Of a DNA stretch of 64,000 bases, positions 7,979-16,799 are shown piece after piece. Position 1 is the first letter of the stretch. Every line of letters begins with the position of its first letter. The notes beneath the pieces are model-generated. The model did not search any database and had not been told where the DNA came from. It saw only the letters and a program-made list of their open reading frames with translations. The stretch lies in NCBI RefSeq assembly GCF_046546515.1, contig NZ_JBKHKJ010000009.1, forward strand, positions 1 to 64,000, read 5' to 3'. The position numbers and the translations under genes were made by a program. This DNA comes from Parasediminibacterium sp046546515. GTDB taxonomy: Bacteria; Bacteroidota; Bacteroidia; Chitinophagales; Chitinophagaceae.

Positions 7979-10435
7979 ATGTTTGGTGTACACATGAATA
8001 AGATGTTTTTGTATAAGGTTTTTGCTGCCTTTTTGTGTTGTGTCATTTCTACAAAAATGCTTTGTGCACAGGATATTTTAAAAAGCAAAGATTTAAGCAC
8101 CTTTAAAGTAGATGTGCTTACTGATGATGACATCAATAAGTTTAAGCAGCAAATACAGCAAAGCGGCCTTACAGAAACACAAGCAGAGCAGTTGGCGTTG
8201 CAAAGGGGCTTGCCTACATCTGAACTAAGCAAGTTGAGGGCAAGGCTAGCTTCTACAAGCAATAATAAAAATACAAGTATTACTAGCAAGGCGATTAGCA
8301 GGGCACTCGATACTACCGATTTTGTAGCATCAACTACAACGTATGAAAAGGAAACAAGGAATACAGTTTTTGGCAGCGAATTGTTCAACAATCCCACGCC
8401 TATTTTTGAACCCAACCTCCGAATAGCTACCCCAAAAAATTACTCACTTGGCCCTGACGACGAGTTAATCATTGACGTGTTTGGCTACCAGGAGGCAAAC
8501 TACCGGTTAACCGTATCGCCCGAAGGCAGTATCAATATTCCCTTTATTGGCATTGTGCCTGTAACTGGCCTAACCATAGAGCAGGCAACCAAGCGCATCA
8601 AAACAAAAATGATGGGCAGTGGCTATGCAAGCATGGCCACTGGGCAAACAGAGTTGCAAGTAAGCATTGGTAAAATACGCAGCATTAAAGTAACAGTGAT
8701 TGGCGATGCAAAAAAACCTGGTTCGTATAATATATCTTCCTTATCCACGCTTTTCAATGCCTTGTATGCCGCAGGTGGGCCTAGTGGCAAAGGATCTTTC
8801 AGGCAAATTGAATTGATACGGAACAACAAAATAATCGTGAAACTAGACGCTTACGATTTTTTGCTAAAAGGCGACCAAACCAATAACGTTCGCTTGAGCG
8901 ATCAAGACGTGATTAGAATCCCTCCGGCAGACGTCCAAGTTAGTTTGCTTGGGGAAGTAAAAAGGGAGGGTATATTTGAAATATTACCAAACGAAAGCTT
9001 ACAAAAACTGATTGGTTTCTCTGGAGGTTTTGGAAACGAGGCTTATACTGCATCTGTGCAGATAAAACAAGTTACTGAAAAGGAACGCCGTATAAAAGAC
9101 GTGTTGAAAAATGATTTTTCTACCTATGTGCCTGCAAAAGGGGATTCTATTCAAGTAAATAAAATCCTAAACCGATACGACAACAAAGTAACCATCTCTG
9201 GTGCTGTTTACAGGCCAGGGACCTATGAATTGAAAAAAGGCTATACACTTGCGCAATTGATAGAAAAAGCAGATGGGCTGAAACAAGACGCCTTTAAAGA
9301 ACGTGGCGAAATTGTGCGGATAAACGATACAGACCTTACTAAAAAAATTATACCATTCAATGTGCAGGCTGTTGTGGCTAAAACCGCTACCGACATACCT
9401 CTTCAAAAAAATGATGAGGTAATTATTGGCGAGGCGGGGGCTTACAAGGAAAAATATACCATATCGCTGGAAGGAGAAGTGAAAAAACCAGGGCTTTACC
9501 CCTATTTTGATGGGATAACTTTAAACGATTTATTGTTTTTGGCAGAAGGGCTAACCGATGCGTCTGCAATTGATCATATAGAAATTGCACGCCGGGTAAA
9601 AAGCGACAACAATACAAAAAAAGATGAAATGGCTATCATAATAGACGTAGCTGCACAAAAAGACCTGAGCGTAATTGGCAATGAAACACAATTGCAACCT
9701 TGGGACGTAATTGCCGTGAGGCGCAAGAAAGATTACAGGGAGCAAGTAAGCGTGAAAGTAGAAGGAGAAGTAAAATACCCTGGCAATTATATATTGTCTG
9801 AAAAAGATGAACATGTAAGCAATTTGCTAAAACGGGCAGGCGGCATTACCAATGAAGCATTTATAGAAGCAGCCAGCCTGATACGGGTAAATAATACTTT
9901 GCTGAAAAACAACGACATGGCCGAAGAAAAAGTAAAAAAAATACAGCAACAACTAAAAGATACGAGCAGCAATTTGGTAGAAGGCTATACAAAACCCACT
10001 ATAAAGGTTGGCCTCGACTTGAGCAAGATACTAAGCAATCCCAGGGGCCTAGATGATATTTTGCTACAAGAAGGCGACGTGCTAAGCATACCAAAACAAA
10101 AGAATGAAATAAAAGTAAATGGCGAAGTAATGGTGCCTTCGGAAGTAGTATATAAAAAAGGCGAGTCTTTAAAATATTACATCAATAAAGCGGGCGGATA
10201 TACAGACAATGCAAGGGAGAAAAAAGTATATGTACTATATGCAAATGGCGATGCCAACAGGATAAAACATTTCTTATTTTTTAAAACATACCCCGTAATT
10301 ACGCCCGGGTCAGAAATTTTAGTGCCTAAAATACCTGAAAGAAAAGCAAATGGCTTATCAACTGCCGAAGTCATCGGCCTTACAAGCGCAATAGCCAGCT
10401 TAGCAGGCGTGGTGATAGCTATATTAAGGCGCTAG
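7979..10435 (+). CDS. Large SLBB polysaccharide export protein (Wza-like)
   Basis: Probable outer-membrane or periplasmic polysaccharide exporter of 818 aa, about twice the length of E. coli Wza. A signal peptide ends near MLCAQ (about residue 30); a shorter start at ATG 7994 would give a cleaner signal. A Poly_export domain lies around residues 152-230 (LGPDDELIIDVFGY), followed by about six SLBB beta-grasp repeats, each with a VxxxGEVxxPGxY type signature such as VEGEVKYPGNYIL. The last 21 residues form a hydrophobic helix ending RR. No lipobox is evident, unlike Wza. It probably forms the export channel for the polymer made by the surrounding genes. Confidence 0.85.
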   Translation: MFGVHMNKMFLYKVFAAFLCCVISTKMLCAQDILKSKDLSTFKVDVLTDDDINKFKQQIQQSGLTETQAEQLALQRGLPTSELSKLRARLASTSNNKNTSITSKAISRALDTTDFVASTTTYEKETRNTVFGSELFNNPTPIFEPNLRIATPKNYSLGPDDELIIDVFGYQEANYRLTVSPEGSINIPFIGIVPVTGLTIEQATKRIKTKMMGSGYASMATGQTELQVSIGKIRSIKVTVIGDAKKPGSYNISSLSTLFNALYAAGGPSGKGSFRQIELIRNNKIIVKLDAYDFLLKGDQTNNVRLSDQDVIRIPPADVQVSLLGEVKREGIFEILPNESLQKLIGFSGGFGNEAYTASVQIKQVTEKERRIKDVLKNDFSTYVPAKGDSIQVNKILNRYDNKVTISGAVYRPGTYELKKGYTLAQLIEKADGLKQDAFKERGEIVRINDTDLTKKIIPFNVQAVVAKTATDIPLQKNDEVIIGEAGAYKEKYTISLEGEVKKPGLYPYFDGITLNDLLFLAEGLTDASAIDHIEIARRVKSDNNTKKDEMAIIIDVAAQKDLSVIGNETQLQPWDVIAVRRKKDYREQVSVKVEGEVKYPGNYILSEKDEHVSNLLKRAGGITNEAFIEAASLIRVNNTLLKNNDMAEEKVKKIQQQLKDTSSNLVEGYTKPTIKVGLDLSKILSNPRGLDDILLQEGDVLSIPKQKNEIKVNGEVMVPSEVVYKKGESLKYYINKAGGYTDNAREKKVYVLYANGDANRIKHFLFFKTYPVITPGSEILVPKIPERKANGLSTAEVIGLTSAIASLAGVVIAILRR

Positions 10436-10458
10436 TTAGCTATAAATTTTCGCTTTTT

Positions 10459-10531
10459 TTTGCCACAAAGACACGAAGGTTCAAAATAGAACTTTTTTTG
10501 TGCATCTTACTGTCTTGGTGTCTTCGTGGCT
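10459..10531. repeat. Dispersed long-hairpin repeat, copy 2 (short)
   Basis: Left arm tgccacaaagacacgaagg, right arm gtgtcttcgtggc, with an AT-rich middle. A GTG/TTG-started reading frame through this hairpin into the flippase gene is an artefact: the repeat is intergenic and an ATG follows directly at 10549. Confidence 0.7.
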
Positions 10532-10548
10532 ATAACCAACTGGCACAA

Positions 10549-11799
10549 ATGAAAACTGAATACAAAAATAGTATTTCAAACGCTTTATACCTTTTGTTGG
10601 TACAAGGTGTAAACTACCTCATACCTTTAATTATTTTGCCCTACCTGTTAAAGGTGCTGGGGCCAGAAAAATATGGCATTATTGGCCTGGGACAGGCTTT
10701 TGTGCAATACTTTATTTTAATTGTAGAGTTTGGTTTCAACCTAAGCGCCGTGAAACGGGTAGCCCTCCACAGGTACGACCCTGAAAAGCTAAGTGTCATA
10801 TTCTGGTCTACCCTTGGGGCAAAATGTATATTATGTGCCTTTTGTTTTTTACTGCACATGCTGCTAGTGCATACAGTGCCGCTATTTCAGGTACATAGCC
10901 AAGTATTGAATGTGTTTTTTTTAATGGTTATTGGCAATGTGCTGTTCCCTATCTGGTTTTTTCAGGGCATAGGCAAAATGCGCCTGCTGGCGGTGGTCAA
11001 TTTTTTAGTGAGATTGTCTATCCTGCCCATCATCCTTGTGTATGTAAAAAAGCCATCCGATTATGTGTTAGCAGCGCAGTTGCAGTCGATGGTTTATTTA
11101 TTGTCGGGCTTGCTTTCTTTTATCTTCATTTTTTGGTTTAAATATGTAAAATTTAGCCCCATTAGCATAAAAACCATGCTTGCCGAGGCCAAGGAAAGCT
11201 GGCTGGTGTTTGTGTCCAGTGCCGCTATCAATGTTTATACGTCTTCCTTTGTGGTTATCCTTGGTTTTTTTGCCACTACAACTGCCATTGGCTATTACAC
11301 GGCGGCTGAGCGGGTGATGCGTGTTTCGTGCTATTTAATTGCTGCGCCACTAAGCCAAGCATTTTTCCCAAAAATCAGCGAGCTAGTTGTTAGCAACCGA
11401 AGCAAGGCAATAGACATGCTATGGGTAGTATTAAAAATTACCATCTTGTCCATGTCAGCTGTTGCCGTTTGCCTTTTCTTCTTAGGTGGGCTGGTTACTA
11501 AACTACTAGGGGAAAGCTACCACAATTGCATTTATCTACTCAAAATAATGTGCCTTGTACCACTGCTTATTGGCTTGGGCGGTGTGCTGGGGCAGCTTGG
11601 CCTGCTGGCTTTTGGCGAGAAGGAAATGTATGCAAAAGCATACCTTATCACGGGGGCTTGCTCCATAGTGCTTGTATTTGTGCTTACCTATATGTTTAAA
11701 GAAGTTGGCACTGCTTGGGCATTGCTGGCAACCGAGCTGATAGTGGTAGGCCTGCTGGCAAAATATGCAAGGGATGGCATTTTTAAAAAGCAATTCTAG
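10549..11799 (+). CDS. Wzx-type polysaccharide flippase
   Basis: Multi-pass membrane protein of 416 aa in the MATE-like polysaccharide transport family (Polysacc_synt/Wzx). The start MKTEYKNSISNALYLLLVQ and YLIPLIILPYLLKVLGPEKYGIIGLGQAF are hallmarks of Wzx/RfbX flippases; about twelve hydrophobic segments follow. It is expected to move the lipid-linked repeat unit to the periplasmic face for polymerisation. I set the start at ATG 10549; a frame extending back to 10498 would translate a dispersed hairpin repeat and is unlikely. Confidence 0.9.
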   Translation: MKTEYKNSISNALYLLLVQGVNYLIPLIILPYLLKVLGPEKYGIIGLGQAFVQYFILIVEFGFNLSAVKRVALHRYDPEKLSVIFWSTLGAKCILCAFCFLLHMLLVHTVPLFQVHSQVLNVFFLMVIGNVLFPIWFFQGIGKMRLLAVVNFLVRLSILPIILVYVKKPSDYVLAAQLQSMVYLLSGLLSFIFIFWFKYVKFSPISIKTMLAEAKESWLVFVSSAAINVYTSSFVVILGFFATTTAIGYYTAAERVMRVSCYLIAAPLSQAFFPKISELVVSNRSKAIDMLWVVLKITILSMSAVAVCLFFLGGLVTKLLGESYHNCIYLLKIMCLVPLLIGLGGVLGQLGLLAFGEKEMYAKAYLITGACSIVLVFVLTYMFKEVGTAWALLATELIVVGLLAKYARDGIFKKQF

Positions 11800-11801
11800 G
11801 A

Positions 11802-11920
11802 TTGCCAGAAAGGCATGAAAGCTAGAAGTGGTACTAATAAAATAAAGTATTATATACTTTGCCCTTCTCTTCACCTTATAACTTTTGTGCATATTTGTGT
11901 ATTCGAGCCTTTGTGGCAAA
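11802..11920. repeat. Dispersed long-hairpin repeat, copy 3 (degenerate)
   Basis: Left arm ttgccagaaaggcatgaaag directly after the flippase stop; right arm cttttgtgcatatttgtgt plus gcctttgtggcaa. Same family as the other copies but more diverged. Confidence 0.6.
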
Positions 11921-11944
11921 TAAATTTAATCATCCATCCATCGT

Positions 11945-12856
11945 ATGCGCATTTCCATAGCATTGGCTGTTTATAACGGGGGGCAATATTTGCCACTTTT
12001 GCTGGAATCGCTGCGGCATCAGGATACGCTGCCTTACGAGCTGGTAATAGTTGACGATTGTTCTACCGACAATTCTTGGGACATTGTTTCTTCAATCCCT
12101 TCCAATTTATTTCCTGTCCGTTGCTATAAAAACGATACCAACCAAGGGGTTATTTATACGTTTAAGAAACTAATAACCCTTTGCAAGGGGGATTATATAG
12201 CCTTTTGCGACCAGGACGATATTTGGGAAAATCATAAAATAAGCATCTCGGCCGAAAAAATGCTGGCCACCGAAAACAAGCACCCCAATACGCCAATAGC
12301 CATTTTTACCGATTTGGCCACCATAGACCAGGCGGGCAATAAGCTACAGGCTTCTTTTTTCCAGCATTTCAATATACAGCCCCATGACTTGTCTTTTTTA
12401 GATATTTTGTTCGACAATGTTGTAACAGGCTGCACCGTTATGGTAAACAAACTTATGGTAAACAAGCTGCACGATATGCCCATGGATGTATTGATGCACG
12501 ACCATTGGGTTGCCCTAATTGTTTATAGCTTTGGCAAATTTGATGTATGTTACAGCCCTACGATTTTATACAGGGTGCATGGCAGCAGCGTAACCAACAA
12601 AGACAAGAAAAACAAAATACAATTATTTCAGTTTTACTTAAAAAGTCACAAGGGGTTATTTATTAAAAAAATTGCCCAAGGCGAGGCTTTTTTGAAGGTT
12701 TACAACCATTTGCTTACCGATGCAGACAAGGCTACGCTTTCTTTTTTCATTAAATTAAAAAATACATCGGTGCTAAAGCAGGTATTTACTCGCAGGGTAT
12801 CCCGTTTTCATAAACCGTCCTCTATTTATAAAATATATATTGGCAATGGAAAATAA
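11945..12856 (+). CDS. GT2 family glycosyltransferase
   Basis: Family 2 glycosyltransferase of 303 aa. Motifs in order: ISIALAVYNGGQYLPLLLESL, VIVDDCSTDNSWDIV, then IAFCDQDDIWE (about 83-93), where DQDD is the metal/nucleotide-sugar site typical of rhamnosyl- and galactofuranosyl-type O-antigen enzymes. CTVMVNKLMVNKL (about 161-173) contains a short internal duplication of MVNKL. The next glycosyltransferase gene overlaps its stop by about 11 bases. Confidence 0.86.
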   Translation: MRISIALAVYNGGQYLPLLLESLRHQDTLPYELVIVDDCSTDNSWDIVSSIPSNLFPVRCYKNDTNQGVIYTFKKLITLCKGDYIAFCDQDDIWENHKISISAEKMLATENKHPNTPIAIFTDLATIDQAGNKLQASFFQHFNIQPHDLSFLDILFDNVVTGCTVMVNKLMVNKLHDMPMDVLMHDHWVALIVYSFGKFDVCYSPTILYRVHGSSVTNKDKKNKIQLFQFYLKSHKGLFIKKIAQGEAFLKVYNHLLTDADKATLSFFIKLKNTSVLKQVFTRRVSRFHKPSSIYKIYIGNGK

Positions 12857-13700
12857 GGCCGCTGGTTTTGCCAGTTTGCTTGTTTGCATAGTGCTGTACA
12901 ACAAAAAACTAAGCGCATCCGAAACATTTGTTTCGCTGGCGCAGCATTTGCCACCCAATGTGTTGCTAACCGTGCTTGTGTACGACAATAGCTTGGAAGC
13001 AGATAGCGCTATTGAAATCATTAAATCGGCATACTCTAACATCCAATTACTTTATACGCATAATGCAGCAAACCCCGGCTTGGCTGTGGCATATAACCAT
13101 GCGGCAGCCATTGCTGCGCAGTTACAGAAAGACACGCTTGTCTTGTTTGACCAAGACAGCACTGTGCCGCCCGAATATTTCAATGTTGCCTTGCTAGCCC
13201 TTGCCAATAACCCTGCTATAAATTTGTTTAGCCCCGCAATCGTGTCCAAAGGCATTATTATTTCGCCCTCCCAGTTTTTGTTTGGTAGGGCTTGGGCAAA
13301 AAAAGAAGCGAAACCAGGCATTACCGCATCAAAAAACAGCTCCATTATCAATAGCGGCATCATCATCCGCCTTGCGGCATTTAATAAACTTGGCGGCTAT
13401 GATGAGGCTTTGTCGTTAGATTATAGCGACCACTATTTTTTCTATAAGTACAAAACGGCATTTGCAAGTTTTTTTGTATTGCCGATAAGCATCAACCACG
13501 AGTTATCTACTTTTTTCGATACTGATTACACAAAAGTGTTTGGCAGGTTTGCAACTTATTTTGCCGCATCCTTGCTTTTTGCACAGAAAACAAATACAAA
13601 AGCCCCCTTGTTCTGGTCGTTATTAAGGGCTTTCAAATTGTCGGTTGTGTTTAAGCGGGCTTCTTTTATAAAATATGCTGTTGGTGGGCTTTTGAAATGA
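12846..13700 (+). CDS. GT2 family glycosyltransferase, rhamnosyltransferase-like
   Basis: Family 2 glycosyltransferase of 284 aa. LVCIVLYNKKLSASETF, VYDNSLEADSA, NPGLAVAYNHAA and LVLFDQDSTVP (DQD metal site, about 97-107) match the rhamnosyltransferase-like GT2 subgroup. I prefer ATG 12846 to a TTG two codons upstream. The overlap with the previous gene indicates coupled translation. INSGIIIRLAAFNKLGGYDEALSLDY has the usual acceptor-loop pattern. Confidence 0.84.
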   Translation: MENKAAGFASLLVCIVLYNKKLSASETFVSLAQHLPPNVLLTVLVYDNSLEADSAIEIIKSAYSNIQLLYTHNAANPGLAVAYNHAAAIAAQLQKDTLVLFDQDSTVPPEYFNVALLALANNPAINLFSPAIVSKGIIISPSQFLFGRAWAKKEAKPGITASKNSSIINSGIIIRLAAFNKLGGYDEALSLDYSDHYFFYKYKTAFASFFVLPISINHELSTFFDTDYTKVFGRFATYFAASLLFAQKTNTKAPLFWSLLRAFKLSVVFKRASFIKYAVGGLLK

Positions 13701-13837
13701 GTAACATTTTCAAAATAACTTTCCTCGTTTCCGAAGCCGTTGCTTGCAACGCCCTGTCAGGATTGCTGTATAGAATCACGTTTTTTTTAGTACAAATTTC
13801 AGCTACTATAAGCATAAGTACATTTACTGTTTATTAA
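13697..13837 (+). CDS. Possible 46-residue ORF coupled to GT2 gene
   Basis: An ATG overlaps the stop of the preceding glycosyltransferase (ATGA) and opens 46 codons to TAA at 13835. The product would be rather hydrophobic (MSNIFKITFLVSEAVACNA start, several Ile/Phe/Val runs). I recognise no family. The coupled start is the only support; it may be a chance frame in a 292-base gap that also contains a degenerate hairpin repeat. Confidence 0.2.
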   Translation: MSNIFKITFLVSEAVACNALSGLLYRITFFLVQISATISISTFTVY

Positions 13838-13844
13838 ACCATCT

Positions 13845-13945
13845 GCGCCATTCTTTGTGTCCTTTAAGTGCAACGTTTTACCTAAGATGGAGCTTTCTTT
13901 GTGTTTCTTTGCGAAAAACTTTGTGTGCTTTGTGGTTTAATATTC
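13845..13945. repeat. Dispersed hairpin repeat, copy 4 (degenerate)
   Basis: Contains ctttgtgtcctttaagtgc and aaaaactttgtgtgctttgtggttt, the right-arm words of the dispersed hairpin family, in doubled and decayed form. It fills the gap between two glycosyltransferase genes. Confidence 0.5.
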
Positions 13946-13992
13946 GCTCAAAACTTTATTAAAATCCACCTTGATGTAGTAACAACTAAACA

Positions 13993-14748
13993 ATGGCTAT
14001 CCCAAATCAAAAAATTTCAGTTGCCCTTGCCACTTACAACGGTGCAAAATACATAAAGCTGCAACTGCTTTCAATACTTGGTCAAATAGGCGAGGGGGAC
14101 GAAGTAATAATATCCGACAATTACTCTACAGATAATACCATTGCCATCATCAAGGAAATTGGCGACAGGAGGGTGAAAATATTTTTCAAGCAACAGGTTT
14201 CTGCCAAAGGCAGCACAAACTGTTATTTCAATTTCGAGAATGCCCTAAAGCATTGCAATGGCGATATTGTTTTTTTGTCGGACCAAGACGATGTTTGGAA
14301 GGAAAATAAAGTGCACGTTTGTTTGAATTATCTTCAAAAATACGACCTAGTGGTAACAGATTGCTCCCTTACAAGCGAAGCAGGAGAGGTATTAGAAAGT
14401 TCTTATTTTAAAATAAGGGAATCTGGCACTGGCTTTTTCAAAAATTTAAAGCAAAATACCTATATAGGCTGCTGCATGGCGTTTAAAAAACAGTTGTTGC
14501 AAGTGGCAATGCCTTTCCCAAAAAAAATGCCCATGCACGATATATTGCTAGGTACCATAGCCGATTTGTTTTTCAAGCCAATATTTATACCAAAAGCTTT
14601 GCTGCTTTATAGGGAGCATAGTGGCAATGTCTCAGCCACATCAGCAGGCAAATCACCTTTTGGGCTTACCCGGCAATTAGGGTTTAGGCTACGGGTAATA
14701 CAATACTTGCCGCTTTTGTTGTGGCGGAAACTATGGCTGAAGGAGTAA
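13993..14748 (+). CDS. GT2 family glycosyltransferase
   Basis: Family 2 glycosyltransferase of 251 aa. It has ISVALATYNGAKYIKLQLLSI, VIISDNYSTDNT and VFLSDQDDVWKENK (about 91-104), the DQDD site shared with the gene at 11945, so the two may be paralogues. The C-terminal MPMHDILLGTIAD carries the MHD motif that follows the acceptor loop in this subgroup. It stands alone, with 292 and 137 non-coding bases either side. Confidence 0.86.
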   Translation: MAIPNQKISVALATYNGAKYIKLQLLSILGQIGEGDEVIISDNYSTDNTIAIIKEIGDRRVKIFFKQQVSAKGSTNCYFNFENALKHCNGDIVFLSDQDDVWKENKVHVCLNYLQKYDLVVTDCSLTSEAGEVLESSYFKIRESGTGFFKNLKQNTYIGCCMAFKKQLLQVAMPFPKKMPMHDILLGTIADLFFKPIFIPKALLLYREHSGNVSATSAGKSPFGLTRQLGFRLRVIQYLPLLLWRKLWLKE

Positions 14749-14885
14749 AGCTGATACATCAATTACTATATAACAGCTATATTTTAATAGTAATTTTTCA
14801 AGCATATACAACGTTAAATATTTTGGCATAAATATGTTGCCTAATATTGCAGCTATACAAAAGGAATATCGGCTAATCTTTAAAT

Positions 14886-15707
14886 ATGGAAGTTATCGTT
14901 TCGGCATCAATAGTTTTATATAACAGCGACGATGTTGTGTGTAAAGCAATAGCCTCTTTATTAAAAGCAAAAATTGGGCTGAAGCTTTTCTTGGTGGACA
15001 ATTCGCCTACAAGGGCTTTGGAAACTAAACTCGCAGCCTTTATAAATAACCCACAGGTTGAGTATATATACAACAATGCAAATGTAGGTTTTGGGGCTGC
15101 CCATAATATTGCCATAAAAAAAAGTATCCCTTTTGCAAAATACCACTTGGTAATAAACCCCGATATTTATTTTGAGGAGGGAGTTGTGGAAGCCTTGTAT
15201 GCGTACATGGAAATAAATAAAGAGGTGGGGCATGTAATGCCTAAGATTCTGTACCCAGACAATACGGTACAATATGTGGCCAAGTTAATTCCCTCACCTA
15301 TAGATCTTCTGGCAAGGCGGTTTTTGCCAAGTTTTGTTTTCAAGAAGCGGAATAAAACGTTGCAACTGGAATGCTCTGGCTACAACCAAGTTTTTGAAGC
15401 CCCTTATCTTTCAGGCTGTTTCATGTTTTTAAGGATGGCTGCGTTGAACGAAGTTGGCCTATTTGACGAACGTTTTTTTATGTACCCCGAAGATATAGAC
15501 CTTACCCGGCGCATACATAAAAAATTCAAGACCGTTTTTTACCCTGCTGTTTATGTTTACCACGAACATGGCAAAGGGTCCTACAAAAGCATGAAAATGC
15601 TTTGGATACATACCGTGAACATCATCAAGTATTTTAACAAGTGGGGCTGGTTTAATGATACTGAAAAAAGAAGCATTAATAAAGCTACTTTAGGGCAGTT
15701 TAATTAA
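14886..15707 (+). CDS. GT2 family glycosyltransferase, rhamnosyltransferase-like
   Basis: Family 2 glycosyltransferase of 273 aa. Motifs: VSASIVLYNSDDVVCKAI, LVDNSPTRALET, VGFGAAHNIAI, LVINPDIYFEEGVVEAL (NPD in place of DxD), YLSGCFMFLRMAALNEVGLFDERFFMYPEDIDLTRR. The last block (about 177-208) is the ED-containing acceptor motif of WcaA/rhamnosyltransferase-like enzymes. It is followed after 37 bases by the chain-length gene. Confidence 0.87.
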   Translation: MEVIVSASIVLYNSDDVVCKAIASLLKAKIGLKLFLVDNSPTRALETKLAAFINNPQVEYIYNNANVGFGAAHNIAIKKSIPFAKYHLVINPDIYFEEGVVEALYAYMEINKEVGHVMPKILYPDNTVQYVAKLIPSPIDLLARRFLPSFVFKKRNKTLQLECSGYNQVFEAPYLSGCFMFLRMAALNEVGLFDERFFMYPEDIDLTRRIHKKFKTVFYPAVYVYHEHGKGSYKSMKMLWIHTVNIIKYFNKWGWFNDTEKRSINKATLGQFN

Positions 15708-15744
15708 TAAAAACACGTTTATTTTTACTTTAGTTTAGTATAAA

Positions 15745-16770
15745 ATGAGTTCTCAAATTGTAGTTGTAGATATTGTCAAAAAAAGCAAGGACTTTTTCTT
15801 CTTCCTGCTGTCTAAATGGGCATTAATCCTAGCTGTTTCTTTGTTGGCGGCAGTAGCAGCAATTGTTTACACATGGCGGCAAGACCCTAAATATTCAGCC
15901 ACTATGACTTTTGTTGCCGAAAGCGAAACCTCTTCTGGCTTGGGGGGCTATGCTAGCTTAGCAGCACAGTTCGGGGTAGATGTTGGTGGCAGCTCCAGCA
16001 GTGCTTTCTCCGAAGACAACTTGGTAGAACTATTAAAAAGCAGGTTGCTGATAGACAAGACATTGCTTTCTCCTTTTGGCGATGGCTTGTTAATAGATAA
16101 ATATATTGCCAATCATAAAATAAATGAAAAATTGGCTACCGACACGGCGCTTAGTAAAATTAATTTTGCAACTATTGCCGCGGGCAAATACAACAGGGCT
16201 ACAGATAGTGTATTTAATGCAATTGCAAATGGCATTATAAAGTCGCAAATTGACGTTGATAGAATAGATAAGAAATTGGATATTATTTATATCAAAATGA
16301 CAGATATAGATATGCTTTTTGCTAAAAAATTTGTAGAAATGCTTGCCAGTAACGCCATCTTATTTTATACTGACTACAAAACAAGGAAAAACCTAGCCAA
16401 CGTAGCCATCCTGCAAAGGCAAACCGACTCTGTAAAAAGGATGTTGTTTGGCGATATTAGCGACATAGCTTCCATTGTTGACTTAAACGTGAACCCCATT
16501 AAACAAACCCTGCGCACAAATGGACAGAAACGCCAGATAGACTTGCAGGTAAACACTGCTTTATACACTGAGTTATTGAAGAATTTAGAAATTTCTAAGC
16601 TTACGCTTCGCAAAGAAACCCCATTGATACAGGTAATAGACGTGCCAAAACTCCCATTGAAAAATGAGAAAAAAGGCAGGTTTTTAATGGGTTTGCTTGG
16701 GGCTATCCTTGGGGCTATTATAACATCTGTTTTCCTACTGATAAAAAAATGGATTGTGGAAACAGCTTGA
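15745..16770 (+). CDS. Wzz-type chain-length determinant protein
   Basis: Polysaccharide co-polymerase of 341 aa with the usual layout: a short cytoplasmic start, one transmembrane segment at about residues 24-45 (WALILAVSLLAAVAAIVYTW), a long periplasmic domain, and a second transmembrane segment near the C-terminus (FLMGLLGAILGAIITSVFLL) followed by basic residues. A proline-rich PKLPLKNEKKGR lies just before the second segment, as in Wzz. No Wzc kinase domain is attached. It should set the modal length of the polymer together with a polymerase gene here. Confidence 0.85.
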   Translation: MSSQIVVVDIVKKSKDFFFFLLSKWALILAVSLLAAVAAIVYTWRQDPKYSATMTFVAESETSSGLGGYASLAAQFGVDVGGSSSSAFSEDNLVELLKSRLLIDKTLLSPFGDGLLIDKYIANHKINEKLATDTALSKINFATIAAGKYNRATDSVFNAIANGIIKSQIDVDRIDKKLDIIYIKMTDIDMLFAKKFVEMLASNAILFYTDYKTRKNLANVAILQRQTDSVKRMLFGDISDIASIVDLNVNPIKQTLRTNGQKRQIDLQVNTALYTELLKNLEISKLTLRKETPLIQVIDVPKLPLKNEKKGRFLMGLLGAILGAIITSVFLLIKKWIVETA

Positions 16771-16799
16771 TGAATTATATTTTAAATACCTAAAATAGC

